Assembly (NCBI GenBank): GCA_028829895.1 | Contig: CM054181.1 | Coordinates: forward strand, 45,686,759 to 45,750,758 | Direction: 5' to 3' | Origin: Sinotaia quadrata | Lineage: Eukaryota; Mollusca; Gastropoda; Architaenioglossa; Viviparidae | DNA length: 64,000 bases | Part shown: positions 10,201-25,047 of the stretch, in pieces | Layout: each line of letters begins with the position of its first letter | Numbering within the stretch: position 1 is the stretch's first letter | The notes under the pieces: generated by a model | What the model was told of the DNA's origin: nothing | The model's input: only the letters and a program-made list of their open reading frames with translations | Database searches by the model: none | Position numbers and translations under genes: made by a program

Positions 10201-11898
10201 AATTTCAAATAAAAATTATACAAGCTTTCAGAAAGCCAATAGTGTGATGTCAAATTAAAACCTTTCATTTCTTTCATAGTGCTTAGAAATTTAGAAAACT
10301 GGTTTTTACATGAGAAGGAAACGATTATTTCTATCGAATATTTTTTATAAAGATAAATTATTATCATTAGCGAGGATCAGTTAAACGAATTTTCCAAACT
10401 AAAATATAGAAATAATTTAATTCTGTTTGCTGAGGAGACTCGTTTCATCTTAAGTATTATCATATGATCTCAATTAAAAAAAATATATACTCTTCTCTTA
10501 TGTATTTTCCCCATTTCTTTCAAAACGAAAATATTATATTCTCTTCTTTACTTTGTACTTCTGTCAGTAACTTTTACTTCAGTTGTGTTTCTCTTCTCTA
10601 ATCATCTCTCTTTATTATTCCACAATGTTATTGCTGATTTGACATTTTCCTTATTTTCTTTGTATTGTGTTATGCTGTTAAACAATTTATATAATGAAAT
10701 CAATACCTACACATTAAAAGATTGATCCCCTTAACGCATGAACACACCCGCAAGATATCCAAACACACACCTATAAGTATATACATGTATTCACATACGT
10801 ATACAAACACACAAAAGTAATCGACATGGTTTCCGTTTGCGAAAACAAAGAGGACTATATAAAAACCAAAGCCAAATAATTTTATGGAAATAAAGCACCG
10901 ATTCCTACGAGTCATTTCCATCTGCTGAATCGATGAATTCCCTTGAATAGCATTGTTCCAGACTATTGGAGACGTATGCTTCAGGCACAATAAATGGCCG
11001 GATAGGAAAGCAGGCATGTTGAAGACGGCGAAGGTAAATATTTGTAGTTTCGTATACATACAGGCGCAATGTCACTCCGTTGAGTGCAAGTCAAAGCCAG
11101 TTCCTTTTCATCTTACTGCTGCCAGAATAGTATACAGCCTCGTTTTCGATGTCCTCAAATGAATCTGCAGCTTAACATGAGAACAGTTCTCATACGTCTT
11201 CCTTACAACTCCTCTTCATGTCAGTAATTCTCAAAATCACTCTCTCAAAACACACACGCGCGCGCACATGCTAACATATACACAAGCACGAATGCATTCA
11301 CTGTGACCATCTTCACATACACATACAGAGAAAGTATATTCGCTGCATCAGTTTTCTGGAATCGATAGTCAGCTTTAACAGTAATGGTCCATACAGAAAC
11401 ACTAATAAAAAGAAATTTAGACAATAAGTTACTTTAAAAGCACTAATAATAAGGGTACTTTACGAAGCACTACATGAGTGCAATTAGGACACCTCTAAAG
11501 TCATGAGATGCTGTGGCATTAGGACATTAGGAGAATAATTATTGAAAGGATATTCGACTTGACTGACTAAACACAGTCTTTACTGCTTTATTAGTGGCTC
11601 ATCGTTTTTGTTATTCCAGATGTAGACCAGAGAAGACTACAAGTTCTCCTTAAATGACAGATTTAATTTTCTCGAGTCCCCACCTCCCTTTTACCGAGGT
11701 AAAAAGAGTGTGTCTGCGTCTTCTTCTGGGTGTAATGCTTTATGTATTGAGAGTAGTTTTCTTGTTTTTCTATCCAGATCATTAGTTTCATTTGTTGTAC
11801 AATCTATATCTCCAGTATAGCTGAGTACAGATATTGCATATGCATTCAGGGCTTATATTTTGTTAGCCCAATTCAGCTTGGATTTGAGGACTATCACC
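10201..11898. other. unique AT-rich sequence
   Basis: About 1.7 kb. Frames at 10700-11162 on both strands have no recognisable protein features. A short alternating CG/CA patch (ACACACGCGCGCGCAC) lies near 11250-11270. Confidence 0.35.
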
Positions 11899-11925
11899 AT
11901 CACCATCATCTTCATTACCACCACC

Positions 11926-11959
<34 letters not shown>

Positions 11960-12003
11960 TCACCACCACCACCGTCGTCGTCGTCATCATTATCATCATC
12001 ATG
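11899..12003. repeat. CAC/CAT/CGT trinucleotide tract
   Basis: Imperfect trinucleotide array of CAT, CAC and CGT units. It yields a poly-Met/Val frame on the minus strand that is an artefact. Confidence 0.95.
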
Positions 12004-12567
12004 AATATTACAGCATAGGCTGTCAAAGTTATTCCGACTAATAGTTTATTATACATTACTTTCTTATTACCTTTCACATTTAGATCAAAGTTGTGATATT
12101 GAATACCTCATCCTCAAAATGCAAAATACTTTACTACTGTGTGAATGTCACATTTTGGGAGTGATGTAAGGTCCTCATTTGAACCATATTAGTACACAAA
12201 AGTGGGAGTATTCTCAATAAAAAGCAACAGTAAGTAAAATCTTCTATTAGTGTTGACTACTATCTTACAATGGCCTCTCTGGTGTCTTTGTATCTATACA
12301 AAGTCACAATAAGCCAGGGAAGAGAATATAACAATTTAAAAGTGTCAAAGAACTATGCAGTCTTCACAGAAAGTGCAGTTTGAAAAGTATTACAAGTAAA
12401 TATTATCACAAGGGGAAGAAAGTTTATTTTAAAGAAAAAGAAATAGGGCATGCACAATTTATTGACTGGTGTGTAAATAAAGTATAGAAATACATCTAGT
12501 CTGACATTTATTGTTAAAAAAAGAAACAAATCAAAGGTGTTTGTTATGTTTGTTATGAGACACCAAG

Positions 12568-12695
12568 GTTCGCTCACAGTGAAATGTTCGATGTTATATG
12601 AGATGTAAAATGTATTTGCCATGTTTTGGTGCGAGTCGTAACGGTTTGCTCACAGCGACGAAATGTTAAACATGTTATTTGAGATGTATTACTAC
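12568..12695. repeat. diverged direct duplication, ~83 bp apart
   Basis: GGTTCGCTCACAG...GAAATGTTCGATGTTAT at 12568 recurs as GGTTTGCTCACAG...GAAATGTTAAACATGTTAT at 12651, each followed by TGAGATGTA. An old two-copy tandem duplication. Confidence 0.65.
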
Positions 12696-12743
12696 CATAG
12701 GGAGATTGAAATATAATAATATTTATGTTTAAATCTTGCTGCA

Positions 12744-12794
12744 AAACACCAAGCCATTCGTCAGGTTTTTTTTAAAACCGGGAACTTGGTGTTT
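12744..12794. other. inverted repeat with 10-bp arms
   Basis: AAACACCAAG (12744-12753) and its exact complement CTTGGTGTTT (12785-12794) flank a 31-base loop. The loop itself contains GGTTTTTTTTAAAACC. Possibly a decayed transposon end or a chance hairpin. Confidence 0.5.
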
Positions 12795-13329
12795 GACGTC
12801 ATAATTAAACAAAAAGAACTCTTCTTACTCAACTAAAGTAAGCCAAGGGGAAATTACTTTGGTAAGTTTGATTATAGAAAATTTTCATACAATTAAAAAC
12901 AAGTTTATGAGTGGTTTTCATGATATTTCTTGTAAATCAAAATGTGTATTACTTTTGCGATTGATCAGCTAATTAAATATTTGTAATTAAAGTGCATTTC
13001 GATTAGATTACAGTTTCCAGTTCAATCAAAATAACCCTACGTTAGCTAGTCTCGTTTAGGACGGCACACCAGTAAGACCCATTTAAAAACAACTACGCAA
13101 GAAAAACTATGGGGAATATGTTATGTTTTCTTTCTTTCTACCCAGTCGAAGCATTTCGGTGTTCAAAAGACTGAATGAAATGCCCATTGGGGGAAAAGAA
13201 AGAAAAGAAAAGTTAAATAAATAAATTAATTAAAGTGTCCATTTTTTTGTTATTCGATTTTCGCTCAGCATTTGCTAACTGCTAAACCTCATTATCGAAC
13301 TTCTCTTTTGCTATCTTTCTCAATCTTAA

Positions 13330-13812
13330 ACGACTTTAACATTGAACGGCTCTGGATATAATGTTACTATCTGCCATTCTTAGTCGATATGTAATTTTAA
13401 TGAATCCGAAATATAATTTTGCTCTCCGTCTCAGCCATACTAGACTTTTTAAAATAAAATCTGAAATATAATTTTGCTCTCCGTCTCAGCCATACTAGAC
13501 TTTTTAAAATAATGAATCTGAAATATAATTTTGCTCTCCGTCTCAGCCATACTAGACTTTTTAAAATAATGAATCTGAAATATAATTTTGCTCTCCGTCT
13601 CAGCCTTAATCGATTGAAGATGTAATATTGCTATCTGTCTCAGACCTAATCAATATCAACTTTTAATGGGACTGAATATAATTTCGCTATCTGTCTCAGA
13701 CCTAATCAATATCAACTTTTAATGGGACTGAATATAATTTCGCTATCTGTCTCAGACCTAATCAACATCAACTTTTAATGGGACTGAATATAATTTCGCT
13801 ATCTGTCTCAGC
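13330..13812. repeat. two sister minisatellites of one ~56-57-bp unit
   Basis: First block (about 13402-13605): units with AATATAATTTTGCTCTCCGT then CTCAGCCATACTAGAC, four copies. Second block (about 13606-13811): units with AATATAATTTCGCTATCTGT then CTCAGACCTAATCAA, three to four copies. The shared AATATAATTT-GCT-T-GTCTCAG core shows both derive from one ancestral unit. Degenerate single copies precede (13330-13401) and join them. Confidence 0.9.
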
Positions 13813-13813
13813 C

Positions 13814-13892
13814 TGTGGCAAAGTAAATTTGCTTATCACTATTTCTAAACTTAATTGTTATAAAAGGTCTTAAATGTCAAAGTGACCTGACC
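13814..13892 (+). mobile_element. dispersed repeat, copy A
   Basis: TGTGGCAAAGTAAATTTGCT here matches TGTGGCAGAGTAAATTTGCT at 25135 with one mismatch. GTCAAAGTGACCTGACCT at 13876 likewise matches GTCAAGGTGACCCGACCT at 25165 with two. Copy A has about 33 extra bases between the two blocks. Both copies directly follow or adjoin a minisatellite. The family is not identified; a short interspersed or MITE-type element is the simplest reading. Confidence 0.65.
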
Positions 13893-13919
13893 TAAGATAC
13901 TAATGCCACCTAGTTAATG

Positions 13920-13920
<1 letters not shown>

Positions 13921-13986
<66 letters not shown>
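13921..13986. repeat. (TTA)n microsatellite
   Basis: About 22 uninterrupted TTA/ATT units, starting some 30 bp downstream of dispersed repeat copy A. Confidence 0.97.
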
Positions 13987-13988
<2 letters not shown>

Positions 13989-14532
13989 CCTTAACTAATT
14001 ACAACTGATGAGAATATTAATTTATGTTAATAATTCTCCAGAAAATGTTCGCATCTCTTTGCCACTTCTTGTCAGGTGAAACCTACCGGTTATGTATTTT
14101 ATATATTTAAATTTAAATTTTATTGATTGTTATTTTTAGTAAGTGCTCCTGTTTATGTAGAGAGATATTCATATCAGTACTACTGAAATAGTGTCTTTAT
14201 GTGCAACATTATCATTGTGAAACGAAGAGTTAGAGATAGGACGATAATGACATTAATAAAATTAATATTATATATGAAGAAATAACAAGTAAACTATTCT
14301 TGAATATTAATTAAGTGTATAATAAAGAATGTGTGTACGTTGAAAAATAAACAATAAAATTAAATTTTAAAAATATGCAGTTAGCTACAAAAGTACGATA
14401 CTTCGAAATATAACAGTATTGCGGCCTAACCAGATGGTCGTCAGACGTACACTTCGAAAAGTGTGCACTTCGATTTTGGTGAGTTTTTCATTCGCTGTGA
14501 AGACGTACTACAAATACTAGTATTACAAGCTT

Positions 14533-14579
14533 CCTGGCTGTTACCCGGGGCAGATCGCACCCCTCATGGTACGCCACTG
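14533..14579 (-). mobile_element. orphan hAT-like transposon end
   Basis: Reverse-complemented, the segment begins CAGTGGCGTACCATGAGGGG and continues into a GCCCCGGGTAAC block. The CAGTGGCGTA terminus is typical of hAT-type MITE ends in animals. No matching opposite end was found upstream, so this would be a truncated copy. Confidence 0.4.
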
Positions 14580-14957
14580 GCTGGAACTATTTAGAGTAAA
14601 GTGAAATTCCATCACACATCTGTCTGGGAAAACAGGAAAGTGTGAGTTCAAGAAATGTTAGGTTAATTAACCAGTAATTAAGGAGCGAATCCAGAAGTCC
14701 CGTCACTGATGGAACTGGAAAATGCAGCCTTAGAACATCCCTTAATTTGGTCAGGAGGAGACAACTTGAGTTGCTTTCTTCTTGCTGAAATTTGGACATT
14801 CCGAGCTATTGTATAATCACGTAGTTCACTTTTGTTTTGAAGCATTCATTTGACGGAATAGAAAAATGTTTATTAAGAATGAATCTAGCACATTAAGGTA
14901 AGTATACCTTAATCTGAAAAGGTGAGAAAGATAAATGAATAAATCTAACCACTGTGA

Positions 14958-14961
<4 letters not shown>

Positions 14962-15002
<41 letters not shown>

Positions 15003-15008
15003 TGTGTC
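14962..15008. repeat. (GT)n microsatellite
   Basis: About 20 GT units with one TTTGT interruption at the 3' end. Confidence 0.96.
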
Positions 15009-15034
15009 CTATGAAAGGTAAAATCTTCATATAT

Positions 15035-15060
15035 ACAGGGTGGCCCGAAAGTCCATACCC
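15035..15060 (+). mobile_element. possible mariner-type terminal sequence
   Basis: ACAGGGTGGCCCGAAAGT directly after a TA-rich ATATAT resembles the ends of some Tc1/mariner elements, which insert at TA. No partner inverted repeat is visible within the next few hundred bases, so this is at most one end of a truncated copy. Confidence 0.25.
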
Positions 15061-15135
15061 GTCCGTATATCTTATGTACCAAGCGTATCTGTGTGCTGTC
15101 CCTCATTCTCACTGCATAAAATTATGCGACTCTTA

Positions 15136-15223
15136 TCAGCAACACTTAGTTCATTCACAAAAGTGGGTCGCCAGGCTTTAACTCTCAGCAACACTTAGTT
15201 CATTCACAAAAGTGGGTCGCCAG
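15136..15223. repeat. 49-bp direct duplication
   Basis: TCAGCAACACTTAGTTCATT followed by CACAAAAGTGGGTCGCCAG occurs at 15136 and again at 15185, essentially identical. A very recent duplication. Confidence 0.95.
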
Positions 15224-15274
15224 TAATTATCTCACAAAACGTGAAACGTACAGAAAGACACTAAGTTTAATTTT

Positions 15275-15480
15275 TCTTTCCCTCTCTCTTTTTATCTTAT
15301 ATTCTCTCTCTCTCTCTTTTCTTCCTCTTCTCCCTCTCTTTCCCTCTCTTCCCCCCCCCTTCTAATTTCACCCGCTTTCTCTCATTGTCACCTTTTTTCT
15401 TCCCTCTCTCTTTCTCTCTTCCCCTCTCTCACCCCCCCCCCTTTCTCTTTTTTCTCTTTCTTCTTCCTCTCTCTTAATAT
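15275..15480. repeat. polypyrimidine tract (CT-rich)
   Basis: About 200 bp in which C and T predominate on the plus strand, with (CT)n and poly-C stretches. Low-complexity sequence. Confidence 0.9.
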
Positions 15481-16267
15481 TGTTTAATTTTCCTTAACAA
15501 AATCTTTAGTGTTCGTCAGTTTCACTAGGTTTGTTAATTCTATATTAAAATCATCAGAAACTAAAACTTGAGTTATTAACTTTCTCTGTTGATTAATGAT
15601 GTTCGTGACATTAAATTATCGGCAAAGGCAACTTCACACGCCAGCAAATTTTTTTCCTCATCATCTTGGTCTGTTTTGTTTCACAAAAGGTTTTCAGTAT
15701 CAATTGCTTTATTCGTTAAAAGATAAATAAAACTCTCTTCTTTGAATTTATTTGAGTTCACTTGACATCTGATCTCTGGAGTCACATTTGATTGAGATAG
15801 TGTATTCAATCGAAGAGGATACGGTCAAAGGTCACTAGTTAATAGCGCATGAGCCGGCGCAGCCACAATTTGAATGTTCGTGAAAGTTATGCACGACATT
15901 AATTTGCTCCTTGCCAAGGGATGCTCCCGCCAACCTTTGCCCTAGTATTTCATTTGCCAAGGGAGGCTTCATTATTGATACTGATATGCTGTGTCAAGGT
16001 CAAATGATTTTCTAAAGCTGGAAAGCAACGTAGCTCGAAAAGTATGAATGAAACGAGTTTGTCTGACGATATCTTCTTAACCTTGAGGATGCACTGAGTC
16101 AATATTAAAAGCTTTCCGACAGCAATACTGTGCGATGGGTATAAGAGAAAACGAAACGTCCCATTTCGATTGTTTACTTCTAAATCGTTTTTTTTTTCTA
16201 AGTGCTAATATTTTTCTTTAAATTCATAAATTACCTTAAAACTATTGTAAATGGGTTTTCTGGACAG
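15481..16267. other. unique sequence
   Basis: No open frame or repeat of note. Confidence 0.35.
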
Positions 16268-16806
16268 CGGTCTGCAAGAGCGATTACCTTCTTAAGACGT
16301 TATTTGTGAATTGTCTGGTCAGCGGTCTGCAGGGTCTTTTAACTTAAAGACGTTACGGGTTGTTTGTATAATGGTATGTAGAGTCGATAACTTAAAGACG
16401 TTACGGGTTGTTTGTATAGTGGTATATAGGATCGATAACTTAAAGACGTTACGGGTTGTTTGTATAGTGGTATGTAGGGTCGATAACTTAAAGACGTTAC
16501 GGGTTGTTTGTATAGTGGTATGTAGGGTCGATAATTTAAAGACGTTACGGGTTGTTTGTATAGTGGTATGTAGGGTCGATAACTTAAAGACGTTACGGGT
16601 TGTTTGTATAGTGGTATGTAGGGTCGATAATTTAAAGACGTTACGGGTTGTTTGTATAGTGGTATGTAGGGTCGATAACTTAAAGACGTTACGGTTTGTA
16701 TGGATACTAGTCAGTATGAAGGATTACTCTAAAGCCGTTGTGATTTGTATGGATAGTGGTCTGTAGGGTCGATTACCCTAAAACCGTTGCTCGTGAGTTG
16801 TCTGGC
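16268..16806. repeat. 48-bp minisatellite, about 10-11 copies
   Basis: The core seven or so copies are near-identical, with GACGTTACGGGTTGTTTGTA then TAGTGGTATGTAGGGTCGAT. The outer copies on both sides are degenerate (AGCGGTCTGCAAGAGCGATT on the left, GATAGTGGTCTGTAGGGTCG on the right). Because 48 is divisible by 3, one frame (16311-16766) stays open for 151 codons with a 16-residue repeat LKTLRVVCIVVCRVDN. I see no codon-level constraint or flanking exon signal, so I read this as a noncoding minisatellite. Confidence 0.92.
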
Positions 16807-18129
16807 ATTACACAAAAATAAATTGTTTGTAAGTTACATACATTGTTGCAGTCTACACGAACTGTTGCCTTAAGAAAGACATCGTTTGTCGGTTGTCTGG
16901 AATTTCAGACGCAGTCACACACTTCAGCCGCGACAATTACAATAGATTGCATGAAGGAAAGAATAAAAGAAAGAACGAGAACGTAGGCATAATAAAAAAA
17001 GTTGTTAATAATGTAGAACACATGTCCTGATAATCCAAGACAAGTCTTTGTTGTGAATGAACACGAGGTGAAAGAAAAGTAGACAGGTACATTGGCAAAC
17101 AGAACAAAAGCTAAGGTGTGTGGTCAAGATGTAGAGGTGATTTTAGAACTGGCTGTTCAAGTTCGTTACTGATTAACAGTAATCTGGTTACAGATCACAA
17201 CCTGACAAGTGAATGCTGACGTGATGTTTGCCAATGGACAGAAACACATATTACTCATTACACTAGTTCACATAGAATCAAATTATGTTTCTGGAAAGAT
17301 TAAATTTGCAATTATGGTCAGCACCTTTTCAAAGTTTTGTTAGTCTGCCCTTTGTTGTTCCCCAACCTAGCAAGTAATTCACACAGACGAACACACAGAG
17401 GTGAATTTAGTAGAAACACGTGCTAGTGCTAAGCGAAGTGAAACATACTGACCGAGCATCATTTGTTTCGGTGATTCGTGAATTGGAAGCTGTATTGTAA
17501 ATAGAAAATTTATAGATGTATAACTAACTTGTCGAGCAAGTATCGTCTTAAGTGTGGAGGTGTCATATGATTGGGGGATTCTCCCACATATTTTTAATAA
17601 AACATTTCATATTTTGATCTATAATTTTTAATGTGATGCTATTTGTGATTTGTATGATTTATAAATGTTACATAAAGTTTATATTTGGAAGTGAAGTCCA
17701 CTATGAACAAGAGTGAAGAGAGAAATTAATCTGTAGAGTAGTAGCTGCGGGATGTAGTTATTGTCCAAAAGAACCCTGACCTCTAAGCATATATCCTAGT
17801 ATATCTAAGCAGTACTTGTATGTGATTATGTTTACAATTTTGTATTAGTTTTATGTTTAATTAATTCAGTTTACCGCTACTTTGTATATTGCTAAGAAGA
17901 ATTTATTTACTCTAACAATTATTCAAGTCTTGTTAGAAGTTCTGCTCATTTTGCACTCCCATCTATTTAAGTGAGTTTATTTTTCCGAGCGAAAATGAAT
18001 TACAGTGTAAATAATCATAGACATTCTAAAATATATTTAATTATTTAAGAGCTGGGAAATTTTAGCAGTATTCAAGCCGATTTGAATTACGCATTTACGC
18101 ATCCAGAGGAATAGAAATGCAATATTTAA
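16807..18129. other. unique AT-rich sequence
   Basis: About 1.3 kb with stops in all frames and no recognised element. Confidence 0.4.
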
Positions 18130-18720
<591 letters not shown>

Positions 18721-21125
18721 TAATAGTGCATTCTTGATGATATATTGGTCTTGTGTGCGACTGAAAATTATGTAAAATACTTTATCTATATATACATACT
18801 TCAAAGCGCGAATGAACATTATAAGAGCAAACACTTCTTATAAAATTATCAAAGTTCTTGAAATAATTAAATTAACAAAACTTAGTATGAAAATATTCAA
18901 ACAAAAATCTGTAGATTAACTCATAATAGACAATTTCTGGAAGGATCCCAGAAAAGGAAACGGAAAGTAATTTTGTAGGTTTTACAAACGTTAAAAGAAT
19001 ATCTGCGTAAGCAAAGTTTTGCTGCTGTGGGAATAATCAGCCAATAACATTTTTATGAGTAAGATTTACTATGTCACTCATGACTCGACTGGAGTTATCG
19101 CTCGCCGAAAAGAAAGAAATACGGTATTGTATCGGGGATAAAAAGCATTGATTAGAAATCTGATGGCGCTAAGATCAATGAAAAGAAATTTCCCCCTCTC
19201 TCTCTCCAGTCGAACCTCATGCGGGCTACATGACAGAGGAGGTAATAACTCTGTATAACGTGACGTAATCGTGGGGGATTGAAAACGATTATTTTGTAAA
19301 TGCAGAACAAGAGTTCAAGAACTTCAGAGCACAGCTCACCAAAACAATAATGCAAAACCCAAACTAAATTAAATCAGATTAGACACACCACACCATACCA
19401 CACCACACCAAAACAAACCAAACCTACCCACAATATTGCACTCTAAGGTAAATTACCCTTAAATTACAACTTTTAAAAAAATACAAGACAAAACTGTCGC
19501 GAGGTATCCTGGGATGACTTTGTAATAATGCATTATACCAACTGTTTACTAGTTAATGATAGAAAACACCTGCAAATGCCGGTTCAGGGTTTTGACTACT
19601 GGTTATGAATATACATGTATCAGCACCTGTTACGCCGATATGAGGCTGCTCCGGCGGTCAATTTGACTCACAACCCACACTTAGTAATAGATTGAGAAAT
19701 TATATAACATAAATATGTAGAGAAATAGAAAACAAGACGTTATAATTAGGCTGTCACAAAATTTACGACAAACAAACATAAAGGTCGTCGTCATCATCAT
19801 CATCGTCACCATCATCATTATCATCATCGAATATTCTGTTATCTGATCACTTTGAATTTGAGTCGCAAAGGAGAAAGTCTGGCTTTGAAAGGCAGTCGTT
19901 AGCTTGATGGTGACTTAAAACTGACTGATTGAGAGAGAATGGACTTAAGAATATTTCTTGTATTTTTGCTATTTATATTTTATACTTATGTAGAGTTGTA
20001 TTATGCGAGTTAACTTTAATTTCTACAAATGTTTGAACTAAGTTGCACACATGTAGTGTTAAAACTTGACATTGTTTGACATGCTGTATTTATTTTTCCA
20101 TGTGTGTGTATCGGGCTAATAAATACTGTTGCAGGAGATTGTAAGTTGAGAATGGAATGTGGGATAGAATGGAGTTATATAGTGATAAACGATAAACTTA
20201 GATTTGCTTCTTAATTATATGTTGCAGTGAACACTTGCACTTTTGAGATTTAAGTTAGAGTGTTGAGTTTCAAATTTTCAAGTTAAATTCTCAAGTTTCC
20301 AGTTACCCTTCACATGTTCACTGGTTAGGAACTTGAATGACAGGGAAGGTGCAGGAACTTCTATTGTGGTGTGTAGGTGTAAGGAGTACGCTATGCACTT
20401 TGATGTATATGTATATCATGGATACATCAGGAGAATTCTGGCACATTGAGATTGCCAGAGTTTCCATGGTAATGTTCTGCTTGAAGGAACTGACATGGTA
20501 AGGAGAACACTGAAGTTTGCTGGAGAATATAACAGTGCAACAGTATTTCCATGGGTATGGAAGGAGACAGTGTAAACAAACATTAAGACATAGTTGCAAA
20601 AGCAAATGAAGACTGTTGAAGCAACACTTTATCCTAGTCATGTAAAAAAGACTTTAAATTACCTACTTCTAATAACTCCATTTCTATTCTCTGATAGGAT
20701 CAACCTGCATTTTGTACTGATTCTATTGTGTAATATTATTATTTTTTATATATAAGACTGTGAAACATAGATATTATCCAAACTTGAGTTCATGGAATAT
20801 TGATGTCAAGTAATCCTTTTCATTGCATTTGTCACATGTATATTTCATTTTTCATCTAATAAATTTATTGTTTAAATGTCGGATTTGTCTCCTCCTTTAG
20901 TAAGAAGTTTTCCACTCACGGAAACATTATGTGATTGTAAATGTTGTTTAATGTTGTGAAATAGAGAAAACGTTCACAGCGCCAAATATCCGCAAAGTGA
21001 GAGACGAGTGGTGTCTGTAGGAGAATCATTAATAAAATAAATTAAGATTCTCATCACTTGTAATTAGTTATGAAAGATTAATTAATAATAATAATTGTTT
21101 TCATTAACGAAGTGGCGTGCGCATC
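18721..21125. other. mostly unique sequence with two small tracts
   Basis: Contains a CCACA/CCATA pentamer patch (about 19384-19425) and a CAT/CGT patch (19786-19830). Minus-strand frames at 19152-19355 and 20318-20641 show no recognisable protein. No gene supported. Confidence 0.4.
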
Positions 21126-21277
21126 ACAGATAGATGGATGGACGGACGGATGGATGGATAGGTGGGTGGGTGGATGGATGGATCGATAAATAAAAAGATG
21201 GATGGATGCGTGAGTGAATAGATAGATAGACGGATTGCTGGATAGATAGATAGATAGACAGATAGATAGATAGATAC

Positions 21278-21316
<39 letters not shown>

Positions 21317-21357
21317 CATAGATAGATACATAGATAGATAGAAAGATAGATAGATAC

Positions 21358-21388
<31 letters not shown>

Positions 21389-21389
21389 C

Positions 21390-21420
<31 letters not shown>

Positions 21421-21462
21421 CATAGATAGATAGATAGATAGATACATAGATAGATAGATATA
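21126..21462. repeat. (GATA)n with GATG and CATA variants
   Basis: The first ~115 bp are GATG/GACG/GGTG variants. The rest is GATA, interrupted at near-regular intervals by single CATA units. This arrangement suggests that GATA-GATA-CATA blocks were themselves duplicated. Confidence 0.96.
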
Positions 21463-23170
<1,708 letters not shown>

Positions 23171-23800
23171 CATCCATCCGTGATTAAGCTATTAATCAGG
23201 TGGCTACTTTAGAAAGCGTTATATAAAATATCCACGTGTAACGGAAATAAACAAGCTACACTGTTACAAATAACAAACAGTTACATTACATACTTCACCT
23301 TTGCTCTAAAGGGCAGGTTAGCAATAATACGATTCCGTCTTGTATCGAATGTTTTGTTTGCCATTTGGTTTTTATAAGCACTTCTGATATTTATTCTTAT
23401 AATTTCTTTCGATATTTCGTACGACACACTCGGTTCAAGCTGCTTCGCCCCAATGAATCGTATGTGCCCTAGAGATTGAAGCAAAGGCCAAAGACATTTG
23501 TCTGGCGCTATGTTTGACAGCACTAAAACGTACATAACCTCTAATCGATGTATTTGGATTTGAAGGAAATGATGCAGACATATAGCATCCCATAATTATA
23601 AACCTATTTTGTATTATTACTATTTTCATTTGTAATGGATAATATTTAGACACACCCAACCTCGTGTCGACAAAGGAAATAACCCATTCTCCAAATTTGG
23701 TGATATATGAAACATGATTGATCTGTCTGTATACGTCTAGAAGCCTACTTACAAAAGTTTTCCGAAATATGTATGAAAGGATCAAATAATCATTTGAAAC
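23171..23800. other. unique sequence with overlapping minus-strand frames
   Basis: Minus-strand frames of 84 and 116 codons (23281-23535, 23435-23785) overlap in different frames. Neither resembles a known family, so I do not call a gene. Confidence 0.35.
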
Positions 23801-24056
23801 TTTGTTTGCTGTGCACGTTACAAGATGGGCTTGTCATCCTGAGATGGTCTGGACACGGCATATGCTACACGGGTATTAATGCCTTCTTTGTTTGCTGTGC
23901 ACGTTACAAGATGTGCTTGTCATCCTGAGATGGTCTGGACATGGTATATGCTACACGGGTATTAATGCCTTCTTTGTTTGCTGTGCACGTTACAAGATGT
24001 GCTTGTCATCCTGAGATGGTCTGGACACGGCATATGCTACACGGGTATTAATGCCA
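23801..24056. repeat. 86-bp minisatellite, 3 copies
   Basis: Copies at 23801, 23887 and 23973, each starting TTTGTTTGCTGTGCACGTTA and ending ACACGGGTATTAATGCC, almost identical. A fragment TGTGCACGTTACAAG recurs at about 24070. Confidence 0.95.
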
Positions 24057-24311
24057 GTCAAACCCTGATGTGCACGTTACAAGGCAAAGTACATAGAGGA
24101 ATTAACATTCTGGGCGCTCAGTGTCGCTAATTTGTATTATACATCTGACAATTATCATTATTTACATTCAAAAGGCACGAATACTCGTGTACGTGAATAA
24201 ACTGATTTGAACGGATTTCACTGAGTTCGGAGCCCTTAGCAGAAGGTAAATTATCAGTTCTAATGAGAGCGCTCCGCCATTTCAGGAAAAAAACGCATCC
24301 CGTGATCTCCG

Positions 24312-24413
24312 TCTATTTATTTTCATCTTGTCCAAGACCACCTCGATAAAAGGAATGTTTATTTATCTTCATCTTGTCCAAGACCACCTCGATAAAAGGA
24401 ATGTTTATTTATC
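24312..24413. repeat. ~45-bp direct duplication
   Basis: TTCATCTTGTCCAAGACCAC and CTCGATAAAAGGAATGTTTA occur twice in tandem with almost no change. Confidence 0.93.
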
Positions 24414-24669
24414 TTCGAAACCCTAGCTCAAACACCTAATTGAGGTGTACGTCAGCAATGGATTAGGACAGATCTCGTAATTACTGCACACAAAACATTA
24501 CCGCGCATTTCCGGTTCATTTGTCAACACGATGAGAGGTCAAACAGCTGTGTTTATAAACACAATAGCAGTTGTGCATATTCCGTTTATAGTCGTCTAGA
24601 TGGCATATTTATTTTAAGAGACAAATATTCTTAAAGATTATGATAGGATTATGATTTAGGCCACATTTC

Positions 24670-25047
24670 ATAAACTTGCAAACTAAATCGTGATATGAAA
24701 TCCTATAATGTGTGAAATCCTAGACTATTATACAAGCCCTTGACTATAATGCGTGAAGCCCTAGATATTAAGGCTTGAAATCCAAGGTTATAATTTGTGA
24801 AATCCTAGAGTATAATGCATGAAGTCCTAGATTATAATACAAGAAGTCCTAGATTATAATACGTGAAATCCTAGAGTATAATAAGAGAAGTCCTAGATTA
24901 TAATACAAGAAGTCCTAGATTATAATACGTGAAATCCTAGAGTATAATAAGAGAAGTCCTAGATTATAATACAAGAAGTCCTAGATTATAATACGTGAAA
25001 TCCTAGAGTATAATAAGAGAAGTCCTAGACCAAAATGCATGAAATCC
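24670..25047. repeat. ~22-bp minisatellite with 66-bp higher-order unit
   Basis: Basic unit of the form GTGAAATCCTAGANTATAAT. In the middle of the array three diverged units (GAAATCCTAGAGTATAATAA; GAAGTCCTAGATTATAATAC; AAGAAGTCCTAGATTATAAT) repeat together as a block of about 66 bp, at least three times. The left and right edges are more degenerate. Confidence 0.92.

Noticed and set aside
23435..23785. 116-codon minus-strand frame without repeats
   Set aside because: No recognisable domain, no convincing splice sites, and another frame overlaps it. The length is within chance expectation for 64 kb on two strands.
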